Below, piece by piece: positions 55,301 through 63,641 of a DNA stretch of 64,000 bases (position 1 is its first letter; each line of letters begins with the position of its first letter). Below the pieces are notes generated by a model, which was not told the DNA's origin, did not search any database, and saw nothing but the letters and a program-made list of their open reading frames with translations. The stretch comes from Duganella fentianensis (GTDB taxonomy: Bacteria; Pseudomonadota; Gammaproteobacteria; Burkholderiales; Burkholderiaceae_D): positions 682,001 to 746,000 of the forward strand of contig NZ_WWCL01000003.1 in the NCBI RefSeq assembly GCF_009857835.1, read 5' to 3'. Both the position numbers and the translations under genes were made by a program.

Positions 55301-55608
55301 GTACGCCTTTCTTGATTCGCTGGTTTATTGGGTGTGGCCGCTTCTGGCTCATGTATTGGCAGGGCACCACAGTCTTTTTCATTGAGTTCAGCTGTGATTG
55401 TTAAAAGGATAATATACCTGATTCGTGATCGTGCTGGTCATATGGACTCTCACCATCAACGCAGATGCCGGCAAGGCGCGCTGGCCTCGAAGCGGCGTCA
55501 GTGGCGTACGCTCCCGTCAGTACGGCGGGAGCTGTGCACTCCCATTCACCCGCGCAATATGTGCGGCGACATACGCCGCAGCTCCGGACTCAGGGTTAGA
55601 ATAGTCTT
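55301..55608. other. 308-nt divergent spacer with hairpins
   Basis: No gene supported. Contains GCTCCCG/CGGGAGC (55510-55516/55526-55532) and TGCGGCG-ACATA-CGCCGCA (55562-55580). TAGAAT at 55597-55602 is only 7 nt before the next ATG, so if it is a -10 the transcript would start at or next to the start codon. The left part should hold the leftward natA promoter; none stood out. Confidence 0.5.
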
Positions 55609-56424
55609 ATGAGAATCCGCGTTGCTACTTACAATATCCACAAGGGTGTATCGGCCATACGCAGTGAACCGCGCGTGCTGGCACTCAAGCAGGCCATCGG
55701 GCTGTTCGATGCCGATGTCGTTTTTTTGCAAGAGGTGCAGGGCCAGCATGATCGCAAGGCGGCCAAATACGGCGCCGAACATCTGGGCCGCAAGCATTGG
55801 CCTGCTGCGGCGCAGCACGAGTATTTTGCCGGCGAATCGCGCCATGCCCATGCGGCCTATGGCATGAATGCCGTGTACGACCATGGCCACCATGGCAATG
55901 CCCTGCTCAGCGCCTTCCCGATTGCCAACAGCATCAACCACGATGTGTCCGACCACGCTTATGAACAGCGCGGCATCCTGCACTGTGTGCTGGACACGGC
56001 GCGCGGCCCCGTGCACTGCTATGTGGTGCACTTCGGTCTGTTCGAAGCAGGACGGCGGCGCCAGACCCAGGCGCTGATCGCGGCCGTGCGCGAGTCGGCC
56101 CCCGACGGCGAACCCGTGATCATTGCCGGCGACTTCAACGACTGGCGCAACAGCCTCAGTGCCGAACTGCGCAACGCGCTCGGCGTGCGCGAAGCGTTCG
56201 ATGAAATCGGCAGCAATTCCGCGCTCGATGAGCTGGTGCGTACGCTGCGCCGCAAGCAGGGCGTGCATCCGGCCCGCACCTTTCCTGCGGCGCTGCCGTT
56301 TTTCCGCCTCGACCGCATCTATGTGCGCGGTTTTCAGGTGGAGACAGCACAAGTGCTGCACGGCAGCCTGTGGGCCAAGCTGTCCGACCATGCGCCCATC
56401 GTCGCCAATCTGACGCTGACCTGA
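55609..56424 (+). CDS. YbhP-like endonuclease/exonuclease/phosphatase family protein
   Basis: 271 residues. EEP fold: VATYNIHKG (Asn), FLQEVQ catalytic Glu, GNALLSAFPI, IAGDFNDW, and C-terminal SDHAPI. No signal peptide. In E. coli ybhP lies next to clsB (ybhO), as here (4 nt gap), suggesting a linked role in phospholipid metabolism, but the substrate is not known. No Shine-Dalgarno; see the -10-like box just upstream. Confidence 0.9.
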   Translation: MRIRVATYNIHKGVSAIRSEPRVLALKQAIGLFDADVVFLQEVQGQHDRKAAKYGAEHLGRKHWPAAAQHEYFAGESRHAHAAYGMNAVYDHGHHGNALLSAFPIANSINHDVSDHAYEQRGILHCVLDTARGPVHCYVVHFGLFEAGRRRQTQALIAAVRESAPDGEPVIIAGDFNDWRNSLSAELRNALGVREAFDEIGSNSALDELVRTLRRKQGVHPARTFPAALPFFRLDRIYVRGFQVETAQVLHGSLWAKLSDHAPIVANLTLT

Positions 56425-56428
56425 ACCT

Positions 56429-57592
56429 ATGCCCACCGTCAACTTCGTTGCGGACAATGATGTGCTGCTGCTGCACACGGGCGCCGAGTTTTTCCCTGCG
56501 CTGCTGGCTGCCATCGATAGCGCGCAGTACGAAATCTATTTCGAGACCTATATCTTTGCCGACGATGCCACCGGGCGGGCCGTGCTGGCCGCACTGGCGG
56601 CCGCATCGCGCCGTGGCGTGCAGGTACGCATGATTACCGACTGGTGGGGCACGGGCCGCGGTCGCATCGCCCAGATGCATGCCCAGCTGATGGAAGCCGG
56701 GGTCGAGCACCGTATTTTCAATCCGTGGTTCAAGCGCGGCGTGACGCGCACCCACCGCAAGCTGTGCGTGGTGGACCAGTCGCAAGCGTTCGTAGGCGGC
56801 ATCAATGTGGTCGATGATATGCGCGGCGACCATGGTGGCGCGCTCAGTCTGGCTGCGCCGCGCTGGGATTTTGCCGTGCAGGTCATCGGCCCGCTGGTGG
56901 GCACCATCCATATGGAGATGCAGAGCCAGTGGCTGCGGCTGGGCAAAATGGGCCTGATCAAGCGCTTCGAGCTGTACCGCGACTTGCGCAAAGTGCAGAA
57001 GCAGGCTGTACAGAACATGGTGCAGGCCGGTTTCGTCGTGCGTGACAATCTGCGCAACCGCCGCACCATCCAGCGCGCCTATCTGCAGGCGCTGGGGCAG
57101 GCGCGCCGTAACGTGCTGCTGGCCAATCCGTATTTCGCGCCGGGTGCCAAGTTCCGCCGCGCGCTGGCCGCCGCCGCCGAGCGCGGCGTGCAGGTGACGC
57201 TGCTGATAGGCGTGGGCGAGTTCTGGCTGCAGGATGCCGTCGCCCATTCCTTCTACCCCAAGCTGCTGGCCGCCGGGGTGACGGTGGTGGAATACCGCAA
57301 GACCCAGCTGCACGCCAAAGTGGCCGTGATCGACGATGACTGGGCCACGGTAGGCTCCAGCAATGTGGACGGGCTTAGCCTGTTCCTGAATCAGGAAGCC
57401 AATGTGGTGATCAAGGATGCCGCGTTTGCCAGCAGCCTGCGCCAGCACATCGAGGCGGCTGTGGGCGAGGGCGTGGTGATCCACACCAGCGATTTCGAGC
57501 ATGTGGGGCGCTGGCGCCGGCTAGGCTACGAACTGGCCTATTTTGCATACAAGATGATTATGCGCATAGTCGCAGTAGGGAAATACGCGTGA
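56429..57592 (+). CDS. clsB: Cardiolipin synthase ClsB-type phospholipase D
   Basis: 387 residues. Two HKD motifs: THRKLCVVDQSQAFVGG (about 110) and LHAKVAVIDDDWATVGSSN (about 292), separated by the family linker LLANPYFAPG. No N-terminal transmembrane pair, which separates ClsB from ClsA. Makes cardiolipin by phosphatidyl transfer. Last 4 nt overlap the next gene, so coupled translation is likely. Confidence 0.92.
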   Translation: MPTVNFVADNDVLLLHTGAEFFPALLAAIDSAQYEIYFETYIFADDATGRAVLAALAAASRRGVQVRMITDWWGTGRGRIAQMHAQLMEAGVEHRIFNPWFKRGVTRTHRKLCVVDQSQAFVGGINVVDDMRGDHGGALSLAAPRWDFAVQVIGPLVGTIHMEMQSQWLRLGKMGLIKRFELYRDLRKVQKQAVQNMVQAGFVVRDNLRNRRTIQRAYLQALGQARRNVLLANPYFAPGAKFRRALAAAAERGVQVTLLIGVGEFWLQDAVAHSFYPKLLAAGVTVVEYRKTQLHAKVAVIDDDWATVGSSNVDGLSLFLNQEANVVIKDAAFASSLRQHIEAAVGEGVVIHTSDFEHVGRWRRLGYELAYFAYKMIMRIVAVGKYA

Positions 57593-57966
57593 ACGAGAAT
57601 GGCAGTGTAAGACTGGATAAATGGCTGTGGGCGGCCCGCTTCTTCAAAACCCGCTCGCTGGCCACCGATGCCGTCGATAGCGGCAAAGTCAAACTGGGCG
57701 GCGACAAGGTGAAACCGGCCCGTGCCGTGCGCATCGGCGATGTGCTGGACATCGATAACGGTTCCGACCGCTGGGAAGTCGATGTGATGAATCTGTCCGA
57801 AGTGCGCGGCCCCGCCACGGTGGCGCGCAACCTCTACGAAGAAACTGATGCCAGCGTGGCGCGCCGGGCCGAAGTGGCCGAACACCGCCGCCTGTACCGC
57901 GAGCCCGGCGCCGATATCAAGGGCCGTCCCACCAAGCGCGACCGCCGCCAGTTGGGCAAGCTATAG
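57589..57966 (+). CDS. hslR: S4-domain RNA-binding protein, Hsp15-like (GTG start)
   Basis: 125 residues from a GTG at 57589 overlapping the clsB stop (GTGA). S4 domain at the N-terminus: VRLDKWLWAARFFKTRSLATDAVDSGKV. E. coli Hsp15 rescues nascent-chain-blocked 50S subunits; the basic C-terminal half fits RNA binding. Linkage to clsB is not that of E. coli, so operon membership is inferred from overlap only. Confidence 0.88.
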   Translation: MNENGSVRLDKWLWAARFFKTRSLATDAVDSGKVKLGGDKVKPARAVRIGDVLDIDNGSDRWEVDVMNLSEVRGPATVARNLYEETDASVARRAEVAEHRRLYREPGADIKGRPTKRDRRQLGKL

Positions 57967-57984
57967 CACGTTCGTGCTGATTTT
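57965..57984 (+). terminator. Small hairpin overlapping the hslR stop
   Basis: AGCAC-GTTC-GTGCT (57965-57978), then GATTTT. Short stem, so weak. Confidence 0.4.
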
Positions 57985-58025
57985 GCTGCGTCGCATCAAT
58001 AGAACCACACCTCTAACGGTACTGT

Positions 58026-58054
58026 TTGACATTTACCCCTTGGTAGATAATAGT
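58026..58054 (+). promoter_or_regulatory. Candidate promoter of the TetR gene
   Basis: Consensus -35 TTGACA (58026-58031), 17-nt spacer, -10 AATAGT (58049-58054). Start site would be near 58061, leaving a leader of about 110 AT-rich nt. Confidence 0.5.
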
Positions 58055-58169
58055 ACGAGCGTTCGCAATTCTTTCACACGGAGTAAATTTAACTAGCGCA
58101 GAATGCTCTCTTCTCTCTAGATTAATTTTTACCTTGGGACGTAATCTTATTAATACCTCAACTAAATTT

Positions 58170-58790
58170 ATGCGCAAAGGTGAGCTGACACGGGCCGCAA
58201 TTCTGGACGTGGCACTGGATCTGGCCAGCCGCGATGGTCTCGAAGGTCTGACCATCGGGTTGCTCGCGGATAAGATGAACATGAGCAAGTCCGGAGTGTT
58301 TGCCCACTTCGGTTCGCGTGAAGATTTGCAGTTGGAAGTGCTGAAGCTGTATCACCACCGCTTCGAACAGGAAGTGTTCTTCCCCAGTGTGAAAGAGCCA
58401 CGCGGTATCCAGCGTCTGCAGTCGATGTTCGCCCGCTGGGTGAAACGGGTCAGCGTGGAAGTGGCTTCCGGTTGTATCTATATCAGTGGCGCCGTCGAAT
58501 ATGACGACCGTCCGGGCCCTATCCGCGAAGAGCTGATGGCCATGGTCGGTGCCTGGCAGGGCGCCTTGCTGCGCTGCGTGAAGCAGGCGGTCGAATGCGG
58601 TGATCTGAAAGCCGATACCGATCCGCAGCAGCTGGTATATGAAATGTATGGCCTGATTCTGGCCCTGCACCACGATGCGCGTTTCCTGCGCATTCCGGGC
58701 AGTCTGGCACGGGCCGGCATCGGTTTTGAACGCCTGTTAGGTACGTATCGCAATCCGCAATCACCGGCAGCGGTGGTCGCACAGCACTAA
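58170..58790 (+). CDS. TetR-family regulator, probably of beta-oxidation genes
   Basis: 206 residues. N-terminal HTH: RAAILDVALDLASRDGLEGLTIGLLADKMN followed by MSKSGVFAHFGSREDL, a textbook TetR recognition region; the C-terminal ligand domain contains YEMYGLILALHHDARFL. ATG 58170 gives the normal N-terminus; the TTG at 58134 is rejected. No Shine-Dalgarno. It directly precedes the acyl-CoA dehydrogenase operon on the same strand, so an acyl-CoA-responsive repressor (FadR/PsrA-like role) is a reasonable inference. Confidence 0.88.
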   Translation: MRKGELTRAAILDVALDLASRDGLEGLTIGLLADKMNMSKSGVFAHFGSREDLQLEVLKLYHHRFEQEVFFPSVKEPRGIQRLQSMFARWVKRVSVEVASGCIYISGAVEYDDRPGPIREELMAMVGAWQGALLRCVKQAVECGDLKADTDPQQLVYEMYGLILALHHDARFLRIPGSLARAGIGFERLLGTYRNPQSPAAVVAQH

Positions 58791-58822
58791 ACGCAGCATC
58801 TCATCCGCTCACCATTTAAACA

Positions 58823-58841
58823 TTTCGTAGTCACTACAAAA
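58823..58841 (+). promoter_or_regulatory. Candidate TetR operator before the beta-oxidation operon
   Basis: Imperfect palindrome TTTCGTAGTCACTACAAAA: GTAGT-C-ACTAC (58827-58837) is a perfect inverted repeat around a central C, extended by TTT/AAA. It sits between the TetR stop and the acyl-CoA dehydrogenase ribosome site (AGGAG). Confidence 0.45.
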
Positions 58842-58858
58842 GTCATCAGGAGAAAATC

Positions 58859-60649
58859 ATGGGTCAATACGTCGCACCAATCCGGGATATGCAATTCGTT
58901 CTGCACGAGTTCCTGAACGTCGGTGAAGAACTGAAAGCATTGCCGGACTACGCTGAAGTTGATGCCGACATCATCAACCAGGTGCTGGAAGAAGGCGGCA
59001 AATTCACCTCGGAAGTGCTGTTCCCGCTGAACCACTCGGGCGACCGCGAAGGCTGCAAGCACGACGCCGCAACCAAGACCGTGACCACCCCGAAAGGCTT
59101 CAAGGAAGCCTACCAGCAGTACGTGGAAGGTGGCTGGGCTGCACTGGCCTGCGATCCTGAATACGGCGGCCAGGGCCTGCCAGTAGTGCTGAACAACTCG
59201 TTCTACGAAATGCTGAACTCGGCCAACCAGGCCTGGACCATGTACCCTGGTCTGTCGCACGGCGCCTACGAGTGCCTGAAAGAACACGGCACCGACGAAC
59301 AGAAAAAAATCTACCTGCCTAAGCTGGTTTCGGGCGAATGGACCGGCACCATGTGCCTGACCGAGCCACACTGCGGTACCGATCTGGGCATGCTGCGCAC
59401 CAAGGCGATTCCACAGGCTGACGGTTCGTGGGACATCACCGGCGCCAAGATCTTCATCTCGGCTGGCGAACACGACATGTCGGAAAACATCCTGCACCTG
59501 GTGCTGGCCCGCGTACCGGACGCACCGGAAGGCTCGAAAGGCATCTCGCTGTTCCTGGTACCTAAGTACCTGCCGAAAGCCGATGGTTCTATCGGCGAGC
59601 GCAACCCGATCACCTGCGGTGCGATCGAAGAAAAAATGGGCATCCACGGTAACTCGACCTGCCAGATGAATCTGGACGGCGCCAAAGGCTGGATCATCGG
59701 CCAGCCGAACAAAGGCCTGAACGCCATGTTCGTGTTCATGAACGCTGCCCGTCTGGGCGTGGGCATGCAGTCGCTGGGTCTGACCGAAGTGGCTTATCAG
59801 AACGCGCTGGTGTACGCCAAAGACCGTATCCAGATGCGTTCGCTGTCGGGCGTTAAAGCACCTGATAAAGCGGCTGACCCTATCATCGTGCACCCTGACG
59901 TACGCCGCATGCTGCTGACCGGTAAAGCCTACGCTGAAGGCGCGCGTGCTTTCACTTCCTACGTGGCACTGCAGATCGACCGCGAACTGCACCACCCGGA
60001 CGAAGAAGTGCGTAAAGAAGCCGCTGACGAAGTAGCCCTGCTGACCCCTATCGTCAAGGCCTTCATCACCGACAATGCGTGGATCGCTACCTCGGAAGCC
60101 ATGCAGGTGTACGGCGGCCACGGCTACATCTCGGAGTGGGGCATGGAGCAGTACGTACGTGACGCCCGTATCAACCTGATTTACGAAGGTACCAACACCA
60201 TCCAGTCGCTGGACCTGCTGGGTCGTAAGATCCTCGGCGACAACGGTGCCAAGCTGCGTAAATTCGGCGAGAAAATCAAAGCCTTCGTAGAAGACAACGG
60301 TACCGATGAAGCCATGAGCGAATTCGTGACCCCGCTGGGCGACCTGGGCGACAAGGTCACCAAGCTGACCATGGAAATCGGCATGAAAGCCTTCCAGAAC
60401 CCGGACGAAGTCGGCGCTGCCTGCGTGCCTTACCTGCGCGTAGTCGGTCACATGGTGTACAGCTACTTCTTCGCTCAAATGGCGAAGATCGCGCTGGCCA
60501 AGGAAGACAGCGGCGACAACTTCTACAAAGCCAAACTGGCGACCGCACGCTTCTACTTCGCCCGTCTGCAACCAGAAACTGCAACCTTGATCCGTCAGGC
60601 TCGTTCGGGTTCGGCCAACCTGATGGCCCTCGACGCTGACCTGTTCTAA
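58859..60649 (+). CDS. Acyl-CoA dehydrogenase (FadE/DmdC-like)
   Basis: 596 residues, the long acyl-CoA dehydrogenase type. MCLTEPHCGTDLG (FAD/substrate region), ITGAKIFISAGEHDMSENILH, and the IYEGTNTIQSLDLLGRK segment holding the catalytic Glu, then the extra C-terminal domain seen in DmdC-like and 3-methylmercaptopropionyl-CoA dehydrogenases. First step of beta-oxidation, electrons passing to ETF. TCAGGAG is a strong ribosome site. Codons are very biased (CCA, GTA, TCG), suggesting high expression. Chain-length preference unknown. Confidence 0.93.
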   Translation: MGQYVAPIRDMQFVLHEFLNVGEELKALPDYAEVDADIINQVLEEGGKFTSEVLFPLNHSGDREGCKHDAATKTVTTPKGFKEAYQQYVEGGWAALACDPEYGGQGLPVVLNNSFYEMLNSANQAWTMYPGLSHGAYECLKEHGTDEQKKIYLPKLVSGEWTGTMCLTEPHCGTDLGMLRTKAIPQADGSWDITGAKIFISAGEHDMSENILHLVLARVPDAPEGSKGISLFLVPKYLPKADGSIGERNPITCGAIEEKMGIHGNSTCQMNLDGAKGWIIGQPNKGLNAMFVFMNAARLGVGMQSLGLTEVAYQNALVYAKDRIQMRSLSGVKAPDKAADPIIVHPDVRRMLLTGKAYAEGARAFTSYVALQIDRELHHPDEEVRKEAADEVALLTPIVKAFITDNAWIATSEAMQVYGGHGYISEWGMEQYVRDARINLIYEGTNTIQSLDLLGRKILGDNGAKLRKFGEKIKAFVEDNGTDEAMSEFVTPLGDLGDKVTKLTMEIGMKAFQNPDEVGAACVPYLRVVGHMVYSYFFAQMAKIALAKEDSGDNFYKAKLATARFYFARLQPETATLIRQARSGSANLMALDADLF

Positions 60650-60667
60650 GCAACTTAAGGATACGAC

Positions 60668-63067
60668 ATGACCAATTTCATCGTTAAAAAAGTAGCCGTG
60701 CTGGGCGCCGGCGTTATGGGCGCGCAGATCGCCGCTCATTGCGTCAACGCCAAAGTGCCTGTGGTGCTGTTCGACCTGCCAGCCAAGGAAGGTCCGAAAA
60801 ACGGCATCGTGCTGCGCGCTATCGAGAACCTGAAAAAGCTCTCGCCTGCACCGCTGGGTAACAAGGAACACGCTGCCCTGATCGAAGTCGCCAACTATGA
60901 AGACGATCTGGCCAAGCTGGCCGAGTGCGATCTGATCATCGAAGCGATCGCCGAGCGTCTGGACTGGAAACACGACCTGTACGCCAAAGTGGCACCGCAC
61001 ATTGCGCCGAACGCGATCTTCGCTTCGAACACTTCGGGCCTGTCGATCACCAAGCTGTCGGAAGGCTTCGATGCGGATCTGAAATCGCGCTACTGCGGCG
61101 TGCACTTCTTCAACCCACCGCGCTATATGCACCTGGTCGAAATCATCCCGACCGAGTTCACCAAGCCGGAAATCAGCGACCAGCTGGAAGGCTTCCTGAC
61201 CACCACGCTGGGCAAAGGCGTGGTACGTGCCAAGGACACCCCTAACTTCATCGCTAATCGCGTAGGCGTGTTCGGCATTCTGGCCATCGTGCACGAAGCC
61301 GAGAAATTCGGTCTGTCGGTCGACGTGGTCGACGATCTGACCGGCGCCAAGCTGGGTCGCGCCAAGTCGGGTACCTTCCGTACCGCCGACGTGGTCGGTC
61401 TGGACACCATGGGCCATGTAATCAAAACCATGCAGGACTACCTGCCGAACGATCCGTTCGCCGCCGTCTACAAAACCCCGGCCGTGCTGGCAGGTCTGGT
61501 AGAAAAAGGCGCGCTGGGTCAGAAGACCGGCGCCGGCTTCTACAAAAAAGTAGGCAAAGAGATCCAGCGTCTGGACTTCGCTACCGGTGAATACGTGACC
61601 GGCGGCGGCAAGGCTGCCGACATCGTTGCCCGCATCCTGAAAGAAAAGGATCCGGTCAAGAAGATGAAAGCACTGCGCGAATCGACCAATCCACAAGGCC
61701 AGTTCCTGTGGGCGATCTTCCGTGACGCTTTCCACTACATCGCTATCCACCTCGACAGCATCGCCGACAACGCGCGCGAAATCGACTTCGCCATGCGCTG
61801 GGGCTTCGGCTGGAACGTGGGCCCGTTCGAAACCTGGCAAGCCGCTGGCTGGACCCAGGTTGCCAACTGGGTCAAAGAAGACATCGACGCAGGCCACGCA
61901 CTGTGCAACGCACCGCTGCCAGCCTGGGTATTCGAAGGCCCTGTAGCTGAAAAAGGCGGCGTCCACACCCCTGAAGGTTCGTGGTCGGCCGTATCGAAAT
62001 CGTTCGTGCCACGTTCCAACCTGGCCGTGTACGAGCGTCAGCAGTTCCGCGCTCCGGTATTCGGTTCGGGCGCTATCGACGGCCGCACTGCCGGCACCAC
62101 CGTGTTTGAGGACGACTCGGTACGCCTGTGGCACAGCGGCGACGAGGTGCTGGTCATCTCGCTGAAGACCAAGATGCACGTGATCGGTCAGGGCGTGATC
62201 GAGGGCTTCAAGATGGCTCTGGCGGAAGCAGCCAAGAACTACAAAGGTCTGGTGATCTGGAGTGCCGACGCTGCCGAAGGCGGTGCCTTCTCGGCCGGTG
62301 CTGACCTGCAATCGGCGCTGCCAGCGTTCATGCAGGGTGGTGCCAAGGCGGTTGATCCTATCATCCGCGAACTGCAAGACACCTTCATGGCCATGAAGTA
62401 CTCCAACGTTCCAGTGGTGGCCGCAGTAGCCGGTCTGGCACTGGGCGGCGGCTGCGAAATGGCGCTGCACGCATCGAAACGCGTAGCATCGATCGAGTCC
62501 TACATCGGTCTGGTGGAAGTGGGCGTAGGCCTGATTCCTGCCGGCGGCGGTCTGAAAGAAGCAGCAGCACGCGCTTACAAAGAAGCCAAGGGCACCGACA
62601 TCCTGCAATTCCTGAAAACCGGCTTCACCAACGCGGCTACCGCCAACGTGTCGAAATCGGCTCTGGAAGCACAGGCTATGGGCTACCTGAAAGAAGACGA
62701 CGTGATCGTGTTCAACCCTTACGAACTGCTGCACGTAGCGAAAGTAGAAGCTCGCGCCATGTTCGACAAGGGCTACCGTCCACCACTGAAGGCACCGATT
62801 CAAGTGACCGGCCGTTACGGCTACGGCACCATCAAGGCCCAGCTGGTGAACATGCGCGACGGCGGCTTCATCTCCGCACACGACTTCAAACTGGGCGAAA
62901 TGATTGCCGAGATCGTGTCCGGTGGCGATATCGATCAGGGTTCCTTCGTGAGCGAACAGTGGATACTGGATATGGAGCGTAAAGCTTTCCTGGAACTGCT
63001 GAACCATCCGAAGACCCAGGAACGCATCATGGGCATGATGCAGACCGGTAAACCGGTCCGCAACTAA
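60668..63067 (+). CDS. 3-hydroxyacyl-CoA dehydrogenase/enoyl-CoA hydratase (FadB/FadN-type)
   Basis: 799 residues. NAD-binding HAD part first (VLGAGVMGAQIA, FASNTSGLSITKLS, HFFNPPRYMHLVEI), then the crotonase part (GGAFSAGADLQ; GLALGGGCEMALHA and LVEVGVGLIPAGGG, both catalytic Glu regions present). This domain order is that of FadN, the reverse of E. coli FadB. Catalyses hydration and oxidation in beta-oxidation. 18 nt after the dehydrogenase; CTTAAGGATACGAC ribosome site. Confidence 0.95.
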   Translation: MTNFIVKKVAVLGAGVMGAQIAAHCVNAKVPVVLFDLPAKEGPKNGIVLRAIENLKKLSPAPLGNKEHAALIEVANYEDDLAKLAECDLIIEAIAERLDWKHDLYAKVAPHIAPNAIFASNTSGLSITKLSEGFDADLKSRYCGVHFFNPPRYMHLVEIIPTEFTKPEISDQLEGFLTTTLGKGVVRAKDTPNFIANRVGVFGILAIVHEAEKFGLSVDVVDDLTGAKLGRAKSGTFRTADVVGLDTMGHVIKTMQDYLPNDPFAAVYKTPAVLAGLVEKGALGQKTGAGFYKKVGKEIQRLDFATGEYVTGGGKAADIVARILKEKDPVKKMKALRESTNPQGQFLWAIFRDAFHYIAIHLDSIADNAREIDFAMRWGFGWNVGPFETWQAAGWTQVANWVKEDIDAGHALCNAPLPAWVFEGPVAEKGGVHTPEGSWSAVSKSFVPRSNLAVYERQQFRAPVFGSGAIDGRTAGTTVFEDDSVRLWHSGDEVLVISLKTKMHVIGQGVIEGFKMALAEAAKNYKGLVIWSADAAEGGAFSAGADLQSALPAFMQGGAKAVDPIIRELQDTFMAMKYSNVPVVAAVAGLALGGGCEMALHASKRVASIESYIGLVEVGVGLIPAGGGLKEAAARAYKEAKGTDILQFLKTGFTNAATANVSKSALEAQAMGYLKEDDVIVFNPYELLHVAKVEARAMFDKGYRPPLKAPIQVTGRYGYGTIKAQLVNMRDGGFISAHDFKLGEMIAEIVSGGDIDQGSFVSEQWILDMERKAFLELLNHPKTQERIMGMMQTGKPVRN

Positions 63068-63085
63068 GCAGTGCGTAACTAAGCA
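63056..63085 (+). repeat. 15-bp tandem duplication at the fadB-type 3' end
   Basis: GTCCGCAACTAAGCA (63056-63070) is followed at once by GTGCGTAACTAAGCA, 13 of 15 identical. Both read Val-Arg-Asn-stop in frame; the two differences are at codon third positions. Confidence 0.75.
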
Positions 63086-63099
63086 ACGCTTCTAAGTGT

Positions 63100-63600
63100 A
63101 TGTCTGTCCTGAGCCTGATTTTTAAAGTATTACTGCGAGTGAGACCGAGCATGGTGTATGACCGTATCAAGCAACAGATGATGGATACCCTGCCGCTGGT
63201 GCGCACGCTGGGCATCAGGATAGACGAAATCGGCAACGGCACCGCGCAGGTGTCGATGCCGGACGACCAGAAGCTGCACAACCACTTGGGCACGCCGCAC
63301 GCCGGCGCGCTGTTCACGCTGGCCGAAACGGCCTCCGGAGCAGCCATGGCGGGCGGTTTTGCGGAGCTGATTCCTACTCTGCGCCCTGTGGCCAAGGAAT
63401 CGCGCATCCAGTATCAGAAGGTCGCCAAAGGCGCCACCCGTGCGGTGGGCCGGGTGCCCGGCGATCTGGCCGCGCTGAAGGCCGAGTTGAAAGCGCAAGG
63501 CAAGGTAGCGTTTCCCGTGGAAGTCGATATTTTCGACGCCGCCGGCACGCTGGCCGCACAGGTTCAAGTGGAATGGTATTTATCCGAGAAGCGTAGCTAA
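63100..63600 (+). CDS. Hotdog-fold acyl-CoA thioesterase (DUF4442/PaaI-like)
   Basis: 166 residues. Single hotdog domain: GNGTAQVSMPDDQKLHNHLGTPHAGALFTLAETASGAAMAGG. In this class HxxxGTPHAGA supplies the helix-cap and catalytic region. Hydrolyses acyl-CoA; its position inside a beta-oxidation operon suggests it relieves stuck intermediates. Start 63100 or, less likely, 63151; ribosome site weak. Thiolase gene follows after 41 nt. Confidence 0.85.
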   Translation: MSVLSLIFKVLLRVRPSMVYDRIKQQMMDTLPLVRTLGIRIDEIGNGTAQVSMPDDQKLHNHLGTPHAGALFTLAETASGAAMAGGFAELIPTLRPVAKESRIQYQKVAKGATRAVGRVPGDLAALKAELKAQGKVAFPVEVDIFDAAGTLAAQVQVEWYLSEKRS

Positions 63601-63641
63601 CATCGCAACCGACTTCGATCAAAAATTTTTGAAAGAATAAA

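Noticed and set aside
58787-63007. A 1406-codon minus frame spanning two beta-oxidation genes and their spacer
   Set aside because: Same register effect; both sense genes share a frame phase and avoid TTA/CTA/TCA. No recognisable domain in the antisense product.
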